From Rheinheimera sp. (GTDB taxonomy: Bacteria; Pseudomonadota; Gammaproteobacteria; Enterobacterales; Alteromonadaceae): a stretch of DNA of 64,000 nucleotides. The notes beneath the pieces are model-generated. The model had not been told where the DNA came from. It saw only the letters and a program-made list of their open reading frames with translations, and ran no database searches. Location of the stretch: NCBI RefSeq assembly GCF_030690345.1, contig NZ_JAUYGV010000008.1:374433-438432 (forward strand), read 5' to 3'. A program made the translations under genes and the position numbers. This document shows positions 38,598-48,279 of this stretch, piece after piece (the stretch's first letter is position 1; each line of letters starts with the position of its first letter).

Positions 38598-39728
38598 ATG
38601 GCATATCAGGAAGTTAACATCGCCGATTTGCAGCCGGGAAGCTATGTAGTGCAGGTATTGCAGCAAACCGGCGAAATAGTCGTCAAACATGCCGGTTGGG
38701 TCCGTACGACACAGGCGGTTGACGTATTACGCCAAAAAGGCGTACGCGTGCTGTTGATTGACCCTGATAAAAAGCTAATCAGCCAGGTTGCTGAAGCGCC
38801 TGCACCTGCCGCCACCGTTACTGCGGATGAACCACCACCGCGCAGCTTGTTCAGCACTGAATGGCCAAGGGCTGAGCGGGTATTGCAGCAAACCGGCAAA
38901 GCACAGCGCCAGTTACTCGATGCGGTACGTCAGGAAAAAGCCATCGATCTGAGCTTAATCTATGAAGTCAGCGCCGGCTTATCTGAGTCTGTGGCCCGCA
39001 ACCAGGACGTATTGCTGTGCCTGACCCGCATCGCAGAACAAAGCGACACCCTGCTACAACACAGCATCAGCTGCGCGGTTTATATGGCAGCTTTTGGCCG
39101 TTACCTCGGCTTGCCACCGCATAAAGTGCAGGCGCTGATCACTGCGGCGTTATTGCACGATATCGGCAAAACCACCAACCCCGATTACCTGAACGCCGAC
39201 GATCATGTTGCTATAGCGGCAAGTATGACGGCATTGCAAAAAACGCCACACCTGGCCGGCGAAATTTCACTGTGGATCAGCCAGCACTGTGCTTATCTTG
39301 ATGGCAGCGGCTCGCCAAAAATCAGCAGCAAGCAAATTGATAAAGGTAGCCGGATGCTGGCTATTGTAAACCACTATGAAAACCTGACATCAGCCCATCA
39401 GGGTAAACAAGGGCCGCTTAACGCGTCGCGCCAGTTATTGGACCTGACGCCAAGGCAACTGGATGGCGACCTGCTGCAGCTGTTTATTAAATGCATAGGG
39501 GTCTATCCGCCGGGTTCAGTGGTAAAACTAAGCAGTGGCCGGCTAGCGCTGGTGCTGGAAAACAACCCGAAAAAGCCGGTGCAGCCCAAGGTAAAAGTGT
39601 TCTATCACAGCGTACATCAGCACCATATTCCGGCTAAAGTGCTCGACCTGGCACGGCAGCAGGATGAACAAATTGAAGCTTGTGTCGATTTGAAAAAGTT
39701 TGGTCTGGACGTACACAACTATTTGTAA
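38598..39728 (+). CDS. HD-GYP-like protein with degenerate GYP motif
   Basis: 376 residues. The N-terminal about 60 residues form a DUF3391-like domain (QEVNIADLQPGSYVVQVL). The HD domain has His155, HD at 187-188 and His203, but the defining HHExxDGxGYP motif is degraded to H230-CAYLDGSGSP (ending at 240), with GSP in place of GYP. HD-GYP enzymes degrade cyclic di-GMP. With the loop changed, this copy may be inactive, altered in specificity or a regulatory partner. It lies about 100 bases upstream of a canonical paralogue of the same architecture. Confidence 0.8.
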   Translation: MAYQEVNIADLQPGSYVVQVLQQTGEIVVKHAGWVRTTQAVDVLRQKGVRVLLIDPDKKLISQVAEAPAPAATVTADEPPPRSLFSTEWPRAERVLQQTGKAQRQLLDAVRQEKAIDLSLIYEVSAGLSESVARNQDVLLCLTRIAEQSDTLLQHSISCAVYMAAFGRYLGLPPHKVQALITAALLHDIGKTTNPDYLNADDHVAIAASMTALQKTPHLAGEISLWISQHCAYLDGSGSPKISSKQIDKGSRMLAIVNHYENLTSAHQGKQGPLNASRQLLDLTPRQLDGDLLQLFIKCIGVYPPGSVVKLSSGRLALVLENNPKKPVQPKVKVFYHSVHQHHIPAKVLDLARQQDEQIEACVDLKKFGLDVHNYL

Positions 39729-39826
39729 AAAACGCCTGTAAAAACTGTCTTTGAAGTCAGCGCTTGTTTAAGCACGCCCCAGGCACTAGTATTCTAAGGA
39801 TACGCCATCACTGAAGTTTGCCCATC

Positions 39827-41053
39827 GTGAAGACAATTCCCATTGATCAGCTGATCTGCGGTATGTTTATTGTCAAAATAGCACAACAACAAAATGCTGC
39901 TGCTCTGCAGGTACAAGGCCAGGTTAAAGACAGCGCACAAATTGACTTACTTAAACGCAAGGGTGTAACCGCAGTGGTTATTGACCCGGCCAAACAGCAG
40001 GTTGTTGCCTTAGACATTGCCGACAGCAACGGTTTTACTCATGCCTCTGCAGTGCCGGCGCCCCCGGCAGTGACCCTGAGTGCACGGCAAAGCGGCAAAA
40101 AAACCAGCATGACGCAGGAGCTGGCAAAAGCAGAAAAACTCTATGCCGAAGCCAAAAATCTGCAAAAGCGCGCCTTTCGTGACATCAGCAACGGTAAAAC
40201 CATTGACGTTGCCGACTTTCGCAATTGTGCCGACGGCATTATTGACTCGGTGTTCCGCAACCAGGATGCACTGCTGTGCATGAGCCGGATCCGCGATAAA
40301 GACGCTTACCTGCTGGAACACTCGGTTAACGTCTCCATTCTGATGAGCATCTTTGCCAAGTTTCTCAATATGGAAGAGTCGGTTATTGAGCAATTGGCAA
40401 CCGGCGCACTGCTGCACGACATTGGTAAAATTCAGGTGCCGGACGCGGTATTAAATAAGCCGGGCCGGCTGACTGAAGATGAGTTTGTGCAAATGCGCAA
40501 ACACGTCGAGTACAGCCGCGATATTTTGCAACAAACTGAAGGTATTTCAGATATCAGCCTGGATGTAGCAGCAAACCATCATGAACGCCTCGATGGCAAA
40601 GGCTATCCTGCCGGCTTAACGGGTGAGCAAATTTCGTTGTACAGCCGGATGATCGCCATTGTCGATAGCTATGACGCCATCACCGCACAGCGGGTGTATA
40701 AAAGCGGCCAAACCAGCGTTAAAGCGCTGAAGATTTTACTCGCCGACAGCCCGCATCATTTCGACCCGGTATTGGTAAAACAGTTTATCAGCGCCATAGG
40801 CATGTACCCGCCAGGCACCCTGGTAAAACTGGACAGCGAGAAACTGGCATTAGTGCTGGAACACAACCCGGCCAGCCTGACCTGTCCTATTGTGAAAGTG
40901 TTCTACCATGGCAGTAAGCGGCACTATTTAACCCCGGTGACGCTGGATTTAACTAACGCCCGTTGCAACGATGCCATTAACACTGCTGTAGACGCGCTGG
41001 AATATAAGATTGATCTGAAGAAGTTTTTTAATCAGTTTATCATGAAAGTCTGA
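39827..41053 (+). CDS. HD-GYP cyclic-di-GMP phosphodiesterase
   Basis: 408 residues from GTG 39827 (a TTG at 39818 is possible; neither has a strong ribosome site). It has a DUF3391-like N-terminus, a linker helix region, then a canonical HD-GYP domain: His165, HD at 197-198, His226 and HHERLDGKGYP at 251-261. Predicted to hydrolyse cyclic di-GMP in the cytosol; no membrane segment or receiver domain is present. It is the paralogue of the preceding gene, sharing the domain order and C-terminal strands (LVKLDSEKLALVLEHNP against VVKLSSGRLALVLENNP). Confidence 0.88.
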   Translation: MKTIPIDQLICGMFIVKIAQQQNAAALQVQGQVKDSAQIDLLKRKGVTAVVIDPAKQQVVALDIADSNGFTHASAVPAPPAVTLSARQSGKKTSMTQELAKAEKLYAEAKNLQKRAFRDISNGKTIDVADFRNCADGIIDSVFRNQDALLCMSRIRDKDAYLLEHSVNVSILMSIFAKFLNMEESVIEQLATGALLHDIGKIQVPDAVLNKPGRLTEDEFVQMRKHVEYSRDILQQTEGISDISLDVAANHHERLDGKGYPAGLTGEQISLYSRMIAIVDSYDAITAQRVYKSGQTSVKALKILLADSPHHFDPVLVKQFISAIGMYPPGTLVKLDSEKLALVLEHNPASLTCPIVKVFYHGSKRHYLTPVTLDLTNARCNDAINTAVDALEYKIDLKKFFNQFIMKV

Positions 41054-41063
41054 CACCAGCGGG

Positions 41064-41843
41064 CTAGCCGCCGCTGCCCGGCCATTCGGTCAGGGCCGCC
41101 ATACTGAACAGCTGGTTACCCAGCTGCAGCAGCACAAATTGCGGCGTAATTTCTTTAATGCGGATATCTGCCGTTACCCACTGACCTTCCTGCAAGGTTT
41201 TACCGTTTACTTTCACCCAACGCTGGCTAACCGTAGTGGCATAGACGTGGGCATCAAAGCGCAGCGGCGGAATTTGTTGCTGCAGTTGTCGCTCCAGGCT
41301 ACCGATATCGCGCGCCGGCGCACTTTGGTTACGCTGGCCGCCAGCCGCCACTCTGCCCTCTGTTGCCTCTATCGCCGAAGCAAATTTATCCCGCAGCTCT
41401 GCTGACACTGCCGGTTCTGCAGCAGGCTCAGGCTTAGCCTCCACTAACGGCTGAGGTTCCGCAGCAGCAGTCCCGGCCGTCACCGTTGCCATGGCAGGTT
41501 TGCTGGTCAGTTGCTCCTGCACTACTTGCGGTTGCGGCGGTTGCGGCGTTAGTGCCTGGGCCAATTCAGTAACAACCGCCGGTGCTGTTTTATCTGCCGC
41601 TTCGTTATCGGCGGGGCTTAATGCCGCCAGAATAGCGTCGGGTTGCGCCGGTATCACTACCTCTGCAGCAGGGGTTGCAGCGGGTTTAACCAGCGGCATT
41701 AACAGATAGGCGGCGACGGCGCCGGTTAGCAGCGCCAACAGTAAGGCCAGCGCCAACGCCAGTTTACGCCAAAATGCACTGCCATCTGCCGCCGGCGGCG
41801 CAGCCTGATGCTGTTGTTTCAATGCTTGCATTAAAATTGACAT
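41064..41843 (-). CDS. gspB: Type II secretion assembly protein GspB
   Basis: 259 residues. A short cytoplasmic segment (MSILMQALKQQHQ) precedes one membrane helix at about 27-51. A long Pro/Ala/Glu linker spans about 55-160. The C-terminal T2SSB domain contains PPLRFDAHVYATTVSQRWVK and VNGKTLQEGQW. GspB works with GspA to insert the secretin GspD through peptidoglycan. It lies 27 bases downstream of gspA; no other gsp genes are in the window. Confidence 0.83.
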   Translation of the reverse strand: MSILMQALKQQHQAAPPAADGSAFWRKLALALALLLALLTGAVAAYLLMPLVKPAATPAAEVVIPAQPDAILAALSPADNEAADKTAPAVVTELAQALTPQPPQPQVVQEQLTSKPAMATVTAGTAAAEPQPLVEAKPEPAAEPAVSAELRDKFASAIEATEGRVAAGGQRNQSAPARDIGSLERQLQQQIPPLRFDAHVYATTVSQRWVKVNGKTLQEGQWVTADIRIKEITPQFVLLQLGNQLFSMAALTEWPGSGG

Positions 41844-41870
41844 AAAGTTCCCGGCCCGGTGGGCACTACA

Positions 41871-42797
41871 TTATCCGTTTTGCAGCAGCGGCAGCATAAC
41901 CACTGCCAGACTAAAGCCCAGCACTATAGCGCAAAGGCCCAGCACAGGCCAGAACCAGCGTGGCAATGCCGCCGGCTTTAGCTGATCTGACAGTGGTAAA
42001 ATCTCGCCTGCCGCTTGTTGCACCAGCTTGTCACTGACCATAGCCTGTTGCTGACTGTAAGCACCGAGCAAGGCGCGGTCGGCCATCAGATTCAGCAGCC
42101 GCGGTATACCGCCGCTGAGCTGATACAAACGCTTTACTGCGCTGTCACTAAATACCGGCCGGCTGCAGCCCGCTACCTGTAAACGGAATTTCAGATAGTG
42201 CCTTACTTCATCCAGACTCAGCGGCAGTAAATGATAGCGCGCGGTAATACGCTGCGCTAACTGACGTAAATCATTGCGTTTTAACAGCTGCTGCAGCTCA
42301 GGTTGGCCAATTAAAATCACCTGCAGCAACTTACGGGTATTGGTTTCCAGATTGGTCAGCAAACGCAGTTGCTCCAGCACCGCCGGTTGCAGATGCTGGG
42401 CTTCGTCAATAATTAACAACGTATGCTTGCCGGCCTCATGGTTTTTCAGCAAGCGGGCTTTTATTTTATCGCCCAGCAGCTTTAGGCTGGCATCGGTTTT
42501 TTTGTAGCGGATTTTCAGCTCGTCACAAATGGCTGCCAGCAGCTCCAGCTCAGATAAGGTGGGGTTTAGAATAAAGGCCACCTCGGCACGTTCGTCCAGC
42601 TCTTGTAATAAACAGCGCGATACTGTGGTTTTACCGGTACCCACTTCACCGGTCAGCAGCACAAAACCGCCGGCTTCACCCAAGCCATAGCGCAAATGTG
42701 CCAGTGCTTCGGCATGGCGCGGGCTTAAATACATAAAGTCAGGGTTAGGTGCAATAGAAAACGGGGCACTGGTTAAGCCGAAAAATCCGGTATACAT
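41871..42797 (-). CDS. gspA: ExeA/GspA-type AAA ATPase
   Basis: 308 residues with Walker A GEVGTGKTT (50-58), Walker B LLIIDEAQH (Asp131-Glu132) and a lid region with SGGIPRLLNLMADRALL. The C-terminus carries a single membrane helix (WFWPVLGLCAIVLGFSLAVV) and then stops. Longer ExeA proteins continue into a periplasmic peptidoglycan-binding domain, which is absent here. It forms a two-gene unit with gspB and is divergent from cca. Confidence 0.85.
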   Translation of the reverse strand: MYTGFFGLTSAPFSIAPNPDFMYLSPRHAEALAHLRYGLGEAGGFVLLTGEVGTGKTTVSRCLLQELDERAEVAFILNPTLSELELLAAICDELKIRYKKTDASLKLLGDKIKARLLKNHEAGKHTLLIIDEAQHLQPAVLEQLRLLTNLETNTRKLLQVILIGQPELQQLLKRNDLRQLAQRITARYHLLPLSLDEVRHYLKFRLQVAGCSRPVFSDSAVKRLYQLSGGIPRLLNLMADRALLGAYSQQQAMVSDKLVQQAAGEILPLSDQLKPAALPRWFWPVLGLCAIVLGFSLAVVMLPLLQNG

Positions 42798-42864
42798 ACT
42801 GCATCCTGCTGGTTAGGGCGCCGCCATTTGTTGCGACCGTGCATTTTGAAAGACGACAGGTATA

Positions 42865-44127
42865 ATGGCAAAAAATCAGCCAACAGGAAAGCCGGTGCAA
42901 CGATATCTGGTAGGTGGAGCAGTACGCGACAGTCTTTTGGGCTACCCGTTTCACGAGCGGGACTGGGTGGTAGTGGGCGCCACCCCACAGCAAATGCTGG
43001 ATTTAGGCTATCAGCAGGTGGGTAAAGACTTCCCGGTATTTTTACACCCGGATACCAAAGAAGAACATGCTTTAGCCCGTACCGAGCGTAAAAGCGGTAA
43101 AGGTTACACCGGCTTTAGCGTCTATGCCGCACCAGACGTTACACTGGAGCAGGATTTACTGCGCCGCGATTTAACGATTAATGCCATTGCGCAGGCCGAT
43201 GACGGCACTTTAGTTGATCCCTTTGCTGGTGCAGCCGATATCGAAAATAAAATTCTGCGCCATGTCTCCGACGCCTTTGCCGAAGATCCGCTGCGTGTGC
43301 TGCGGGTAGCGCGTTTTTATGCCCGCTATGCCCATTTAGGTTTTACTGTTGCAAGCGAAACCCAAGCTTTAATGCAGCGGTTAAGCGATGAGCTTGGCAC
43401 TTTGACGCCGGAGCGGGTGTGGCAGGAAACCGCCAAAGCACTGAGCGAACAAACGCCGCAGGCCTATTTTCAACTGCTTTACGATACCGGCGCCTTGCAG
43501 GTGCTGATGCCGGAGCTGGCCGCTTTATGGGGCGTACCGCAACCACCGCAGTGGCACCCGGAAATTGATAGCGGCGTGCACACCTTAATGGTGCTGCAGC
43601 AAGCCGCGGCTTTATCAGCACGGCTGGATATCCGTTTTGCCGCTTTGGTGCATGATTTAGGTAAAGGCGTCACCAAACCAGAGCTTTGGCCGGCACATCA
43701 TGGTCATGAACACTCTGGTCTGCCGCTGATTAAGCAGCTGTGCGACAGATTGCGGGTGCCAAATGACTGCCGCGAGCTGGCGTTAGCGGTATGTGAATAT
43801 CATCAAATTATTCATCGCGCCCGCGAGCTTAAAAGCAGCACGGTGTTAAAGCTGTTTAATGCGATAGATGTGTGGCGCAAACCTGAGCGTTTAGAAGCGA
43901 TATTGCTGTGCTGCACAGCAGATTTGCGCGGCCGCACCGGTTTTGAACAGGCAGAATACCCACAGGCAACCTACCTGCAAGCACTGGCGAATGCGGCGCG
44001 CCGGGTAAACGCCAAAGAGTTAGTGGCACAAGGCTTAAGCGGTGAAGCCATCAAGCAGGGCTTACAACAGGCACGGCTGCAAGCTATTAAAGCAGCCAAA
44101 GCGCAGCTGAACAGTGCTGCGCTGTAA
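42865..44127 (+). CDS. cca: CCA tRNA nucleotidyltransferase
   Basis: Adds or repairs the 3' CCA of tRNAs. 420 residues from ATG 42865. The nucleotidyltransferase head has [13 protein letters not shown] and [18 protein letters not shown] and [11 protein letters not shown] follow. The C-terminal HD domain ([10 protein letters not shown]) is present, as in enterobacterial Cca with phosphatase/2',3'-phosphodiesterase activity. It is longer than E. coli Cca (412) by a few residues at the N-terminus. Confidence 0.95.
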   Translation: MAKNQPTGKPVQRYLVGGAVRDSLLGYPFHERDWVVVGATPQQMLDLGYQQVGKDFPVFLHPDTKEEHALARTERKSGKGYTGFSVYAAPDVTLEQDLLRRDLTINAIAQADDGTLVDPFAGAADIENKILRHVSDAFAEDPLRVLRVARFYARYAHLGFTVASETQALMQRLSDELGTLTPERVWQETAKALSEQTPQAYFQLLYDTGALQVLMPELAALWGVPQPPQWHPEIDSGVHTLMVLQQAAALSARLDIRFAALVHDLGKGVTKPELWPAHHGHEHSGLPLIKQLCDRLRVPNDCRELALAVCEYHQIIHRARELKSSTVLKLFNAIDVWRKPERLEAILLCCTADLRGRTGFEQAEYPQATYLQALANAARRVNAKELVAQGLSGEAIKQGLQQARLQAIKAAKAQLNSAAL

Positions 44128-44158
44128 TATCGTCAGTGCGCTATAGGTTGCTTGTTAC

Positions 44159-44962
44159 TTAGGCCGCATTGCTAAGCAATGCCAATAAAACCACACCTAA
44201 AATCAGCCGGTATATTACAAACGGCAACATGCCCATGCGCTCTATCACTTTTAAAAACAAGTGAATACAAATAAAGGCGCTGAGAAAAGACAAGCCGGTA
44301 CCCAACAAGATGGCCGTAATGTCATAGTGCGTAGGCTCTGCCAGTAACTTGCTGCCCTGATAACCACCGCTTAAGATAATGATCGGAATAGACAGTAAAA
44401 AAGAAAACCGCGCCGCGCTGACTCTGTCCAACCCCAGCATTAACGCCGCTGTCATGGTAATACCTGAGCGTGAAGTCCCCGGAATAAGAGCAACAGCCTG
44501 GGCTATACCAATCAACAACGCTTGCTTCCAGCTTAGCTGTTCCATGCTTTGCAGCTGTTTTGCCGTGGCATCTGCCAGCCACAACGCTAAACCAAATACG
44601 ATGGTAGTGATAGCAATAACGTAAGGCGAGCGCAGGAACGTTTCTATCAAATCAGCCGCCAACAAGCCGGCCAAACCAGCCGGAATGGTGGCTAATATTA
44701 CCCACCATGCCAGCTTACTCTCGGTGCTGTGCTTACCACCCAGGCTTTGAAACCAGCCCACTGTTAGCTGACCGATATCACGGCGAAAATACAACATTAC
44801 TGCCAGCAAAGTGCCGACATGCACAGCAACATCAAACACCAGGCCCTGATCCTGCCAGCCAAATACAGCAGAGGGTAAAATAAGATGAGCAGAAGACGAA
44901 ATAGGTAAAAACTCGGTAAGACCTTGAATAATAGCTAAAATGATAACTTCCACTGTACTCAC
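44159..44962 (-). CDS. uppP: Undecaprenyl-diphosphatase UppP (BacA)
   Basis: Dephosphorylates undecaprenyl pyrophosphate to recycle the lipid carrier for peptidoglycan. 267 residues, polytopic. Both signature regions are present: [16 protein letters not shown] near the N-terminus and [17 protein letters not shown] at about 160. Its start overlaps the folK stop by 4 bases. Confidence 0.95.
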   Translation of the reverse strand: MSTVEVIILAIIQGLTEFLPISSSAHLILPSAVFGWQDQGLVFDVAVHVGTLLAVMLYFRRDIGQLTVGWFQSLGGKHSTESKLAWWVILATIPAGLAGLLAADLIETFLRSPYVIAITTIVFGLALWLADATAKQLQSMEQLSWKQALLIGIAQAVALIPGTSRSGITMTAALMLGLDRVSAARFSFLLSIPIIILSGGYQGSKLLAEPTHYDITAILLGTGLSFLSAFICIHLFLKVIERMGMLPFVIYRLILGVVLLALLSNAA

Positions 44963-45453
44963 TGCTTGTCACTCCAGTTAAATGGCACCGGCCATAGTTT
45001 TTGTTGTTTACGATAGTTTTGCCACAAGCTGGCATAGCTTTGCCCGCTACCGGGATGAATGACCTCCGGCGCTAACTCGGCCAGCGGCCACAGCACAAAG
45101 GCGTTTTCGGTAATTTCCTGCCGCGGCAAAATAACGGGGCTGTTACATACCACATCGTCATAGGTCAGCAGGTCTAAATCCAGGGTACGGCCACAGAACT
45201 TCTGCGCACCACGTACTCTGCCGTATTGATCCTCTATCTGCTTTAACAGCGCTACGCACTGCGCAATGGTTAAATCGGTATCGGCTCCGGCCACCATATT
45301 GTAAAACGCATCACCGCTAAAACCGACAGCCTCGCTTTCATACACTGACGACAGCTGCACGGCGGCAAAGTGCTGCTGCAATGCCTCTACTCCGGCGCGG
45401 ACATAATAGTCGCGCTCGATATTGCTGCCAATACTGATATAAATACGCGCCAT
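44959..45453 (-). CDS. folK: 2-amino-4-hydroxy-6-hydroxymethyldihydropteridine pyrophosphokinase
   Basis: Folate biosynthesis kinase, 164 residues. Signatures are [17 protein letters not shown] at the N-terminus, [18 protein letters not shown] and the family motif [13 protein letters not shown]. It overlaps folB upstream by one base and uppP downstream by four, so folB-folK-uppP reads as one operon. E. coli has folB and uppP here but not folK. Confidence 0.93.
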   Translation of the reverse strand: MARIYISIGSNIERDYYVRAGVEALQQHFAAVQLSSVYESEAVGFSGDAFYNMVAGADTDLTIAQCVALLKQIEDQYGRVRGAQKFCGRTLDLDLLTYDDVVCNSPVILPRQEITENAFVLWPLAELAPEVIHPGSGQSYASLWQNYRKQQKLWPVPFNWSDKQ

Positions 45454-45806
45454 CAGCTGCGGCTCCTGACAATATGCACACCCACTGTTTGCGCCTGCTT
45501 AACAGCGCCCGGTTTGCTTACCGTTACTTCCACCTTACTGGTAGCAAACTCGCTCAGCAGCAGCTGTGCCACACGTTCAGCGACGGTTTCAATCAGCTCT
45601 ATCGGCGCAGCGGTGATAAGCGCTGTGACTTTTTCGGCAATCACCGCATAGTCCAGGGTTAATTTAATATCGTCTGTTGCTGCCGCACTGCGTTGATCTG
45701 CCGTTAGCGCCAGGTCGAGAAATAAGCTTTGCGTTATCGCCTTTTCCCAATCGTATACGCCAATCACGGTATCAACTTGTAGCTGTTTTATAAAAACTAT
45801 GTCCAT
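45453..45806 (-). CDS. folB: Dihydroneopterin aldolase
   Basis: 117 residues, starting MDIVFIKQLQVDTVIGVYDWEK, the family N-terminus. It catalyses the retro-aldol step before FolK in folate synthesis (and epimerisation). The conserved LDYAVIAEKVTALI and LIETVAERVAQLLL segments are present. First gene of the folB-folK-uppP run; divergent from plsY. Confidence 0.93.
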   Translation of the reverse strand: MDIVFIKQLQVDTVIGVYDWEKAITQSLFLDLALTADQRSAAATDDIKLTLDYAVIAEKVTALITAAPIELIETVAERVAQLLLSEFATSKVEVTVSKPGAVKQAQTVGVHIVRSRS

Positions 45807-45944
45807 TCAGTTACATCCGCATTGCGTTATTTCTCGTTTCAGGTAGGCTGGTCGGATAGGCAAAACCGCGAAAACCCTATATTCTGCTGGCGCTACGCCA
45901 TAGGGCAATCTTAACGTAAAAACTGGTGCTGAGGAACCGCCTTA

Positions 45945-46550
45945 ATGACCCCGCTGATTGGAATTATGATGCTGGCTGCCTATTTATTAGGCTCCGTTTC
46001 GTCGGCAGTGCTGGTCAGCAAGCTGTTTCGCTTACCCGATCCCCGCTTACACGGTTCCTGCAACCCGGGCGCGACTAATGTGCTGCGTCTGGGCGGTAAA
46101 TTGCCGGCCATTTTGGTACTGCTGTTTGATATTTTAAAAGGCACCATTCCGGTGTGGGGTTCATACTTCCTAAAAATTGAGCCGCTGTTTCTCGGCCTAA
46201 TTGCTATTTGTGCCTGTGTCGGCCATATTTTTCCGCTATTTTTTGGCTTTAAAGGTGGCAAAGCCGTTGCTACTGCCTTTGGCGCCATGATGCCGATTGG
46301 GCTGGATTTGGCCGGTTTGCTGATTGCCAGCTGGCTGATTATTGTGGCACTAAGTGGCTATTCCTCACTGGCGGCTATTTTAACTGTCAGCTTAGCCCCA
46401 CTGTTTACCTGGTTTATAAAACCGCTGTATACCATACCGGTGCTGATGCTGAGCATTCTGATTATTGTGCGCCACCGCGAGAATATCGTGCGATTGTGGC
46501 AGGGCAAAGAAAGCAAAGTCTGGGATAAGTCCAAGCGGATCCGGGAGTGA
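45945..46550 (+). CDS. plsY: Acyl-phosphate glycerol-3-phosphate acyltransferase
   Basis: 201-residue inner-membrane enzyme making lysophosphatidic acid, the substrate of PlsC. Family motifs are [43 protein letters not shown] and a polytopic layout. GAGGAA precedes the ATG. It is divergent from folB and convergent with tsaD. Confidence 0.94.
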   Translation: MTPLIGIMMLAAYLLGSVSSAVLVSKLFRLPDPRLHGSCNPGATNVLRLGGKLPAILVLLFDILKGTIPVWGSYFLKIEPLFLGLIAICACVGHIFPLFFGFKGGKAVATAFGAMMPIGLDLAGLLIASWLIIVALSGYSSLAAILTVSLAPLFTWFIKPLYTIPVLMLSILIIVRHRENIVRLWQGKESKVWDKSKRIRE

Positions 46551-46695
46551 ACCGCAGCTTCGGCTGTGCTTTCGGTTGCAACTCCCGCTCTGGCTCGCCA
46601 CAGCAACTCGCCCTACTGCCTGCGGCAGGGCTCAGACACTCTGTGGCGCCCAAATCGGGATTCCAACCTTCAGTCCAAACTACTGACTTATCAAG
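46551..46695. other. Intergenic sequence, possible degenerate repeat
   Basis: 145 bases between convergent plsY and tsaD. It contains short inverted segments (CTGCCTGCGGCAG) and no reading frame of interest. It differs from the other short gaps and resembles dispersed intergenic repeats by eye only. Confidence 0.2.
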
Positions 46696-47709
46696 TTAAA
46701 CCGCCGGCAGTTCCTGCATTGGCCAGCGCGGAGTTACACCAATCGTTAAATCCTGCTGCTGCCCGGCCGCTAAGCGGTAATACCCCGCCAGCGCTATCAT
46801 GGCACCATTGTCGGTGCAAAACTCTTTACGCGGATAAAACACTTCACCGCCGTGGCGCTTAAGTAACTGCGCTAATTGCTCACGCAACGAAGTATTGGCG
46901 CTGACACCTCCGGCTATCACCAGGCGTTTATAACCGGTTTGCAGCAGCGCCCGCTCACATTTAATCACCAGGGTATCTACCACCGCCTGCTGAAACGATG
47001 CGGCAATATCAGCTTGTACCTGCGCGCTGTTGCCCTCTTTGGCTATTACGTTCGCTGCTGAGGTTTTCAGCCCGCTAAAGCTGAAATCCAACCCCGGGCG
47101 GTCGGTCATCGGCCGTGGGAACTTATATTTTTTACTGTCGCCCTGCACCGCCAGCTTTGCCAATAACGGGCCGCCGGGGTAATCCAGCCCCATTAATTTG
47201 GCGGTTTTGTCAAAGGCTTCGCCGGCAGCATCATCAATAGACTCGCCTAACAGCTCATAACGGCCAATACCTTCTACCGCCACTAACTGGGTGTGGCCGC
47301 CGGATACCAACAGCGCCAGAAACGGAAACTGCGGCGGGTTGGCCTCCAACATGGGCGCCAATAAATGGCCTTCCATATGGTGCACCGCCAGCGCCGGCTT
47401 GCCCCAAGCCATGGCTAAAGAACGGCCGATAGATGCGCCTACCAGTAAAGCACCGGCTAAACCCGGGCCAGCGGTATAGGCCACGCCGTCAATATCGGCG
47501 GCAGCGCAGTTGGCCTCGCGCAGCGCTTGTTGTATCAGCGGAATGGTTTTACGGATATGATCACGCGAGGCAAGCTCCGGCACCACACCGCCGTAATCGG
47601 CGTGCAGCGGGATCTGGCTGTACAGTACATGGCTTAATAAACCCAGCTTGTCGTCATAAACGGCAATACCGGTTTCATCGCAGGACGTTTCTATACCTAA
47701 AACTCGCAT
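46696..47709 (-). CDS. tsaD: tRNA threonylcarbamoyladenosine transferase TsaD
   Basis: Catalytic subunit for t6A37 of ANN-decoding tRNAs, 337 residues. The metal-binding His110 and His114 are in [12 protein letters not shown]. The nucleotide-binding segments [23 protein letters not shown] and [13 protein letters not shown] are intact. It is divergent from rpsU-dnaG-rpoD, as in E. coli. Confidence 0.96.
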   Translation of the reverse strand: MRVLGIETSCDETGIAVYDDKLGLLSHVLYSQIPLHADYGGVVPELASRDHIRKTIPLIQQALREANCAAADIDGVAYTAGPGLAGALLVGASIGRSLAMAWGKPALAVHHMEGHLLAPMLEANPPQFPFLALLVSGGHTQLVAVEGIGRYELLGESIDDAAGEAFDKTAKLMGLDYPGGPLLAKLAVQGDSKKYKFPRPMTDRPGLDFSFSGLKTSAANVIAKEGNSAQVQADIAASFQQAVVDTLVIKCERALLQTGYKRLVIAGGVSANTSLREQLAQLLKRHGGEVFYPRKEFCTDNGAMIALAGYYRLAAGQQQDLTIGVTPRWPMQELPAV

Positions 47710-47796
47710 CTGTGTCTCAAATCCGCTAAAATGGCGGCCATTGTACCGGCTCAGTTCACTCAGAGCCAGAGGATCGGATTTAGATCGCAGAACTGC

Positions 47797-47826
47797 TTTA
47801 CATCGCCCTGTCTTTTTGCGTAAAAT
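47797..47826 (+). promoter_or_regulatory. Sigma-70 promoter for rpsU-dnaG-rpoD
   Basis: TTTACA (47797-47802), 18-base spacer, TAAAAT (47821-47826), about 64 bases before the rpsU start. Confidence 0.6.
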
Positions 47827-47889
47827 GCCGCACCATTTTTAATCGTATTGGTTCACAGATAACCAATTTGGCCCTGAGGTGAGAATTTA

Positions 47890-48105
47890 ATGCCTGTTGT
47901 TAAAGTAAAAGAAAACGAACCGTTTGACGTAGCATTACGTCGTTTCAAGCGCTCATGCGAAAAAGCTGGTGTATTAGCTGACGTACGCGCTAAAGAATTC
48001 TACGAGAAGCCAACTTGGATCCGTAAGCGTAAAAAAGCAGCAGCTGTTAAGCGTCACGCTAAGAAGCTGTCTCGCGAAAACGCACGTCGCATCAAGCTGT
48101 ACTAA
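47890..48105 (+). CDS. rpsU: 30S ribosomal protein S21
   Basis: 71-residue basic ribosomal protein, [20 protein letters not shown], ending in a Lys/Arg-rich tail. First gene of the macromolecular-synthesis operon with dnaG and rpoD. Confidence 0.97.
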   Translation: MPVVKVKENEPFDVALRRFKRSCEKAGVLADVRAKEFYEKPTWIRKRKKAAAVKRHAKKLSRENARRIKLY

Positions 48106-48226
48106 GCCTAACCGGCTGTTAGTACCCGCTTAGCGACACCGGTGCTGTCTGCTGCGCACATTATTGCCAGCAACGCTAATAGCAAAGACCAGCCCGACGT
48201 AACAGCGCAAAGTCGACATCTGCATA

Positions 48227-48257
48227 CCGTGCCCGCAAGGCACGGTTTGTCTTTTTC
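48227..48257 (+). terminator. Internal terminator between rpsU and dnaG
   Basis: CCGTGCC (48227-48233), loop CGCAA, GGCACGG (48239-48245), then TTTGTCTTTTT. It matches the attenuating terminator known at this place in the E. coli operon, which sets rpsU well above dnaG. Confidence 0.8.
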
Positions 48258-48279
48258 TGAATAACGCCGAAGGAAAAAG

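Noticed and set aside
43343-43621. Minus-strand 92-residue Arg/Ala/Pro-rich frame in cca
   Set aside because: Composition of an antisense frame of GC-rich coding DNA; no supporting signals.
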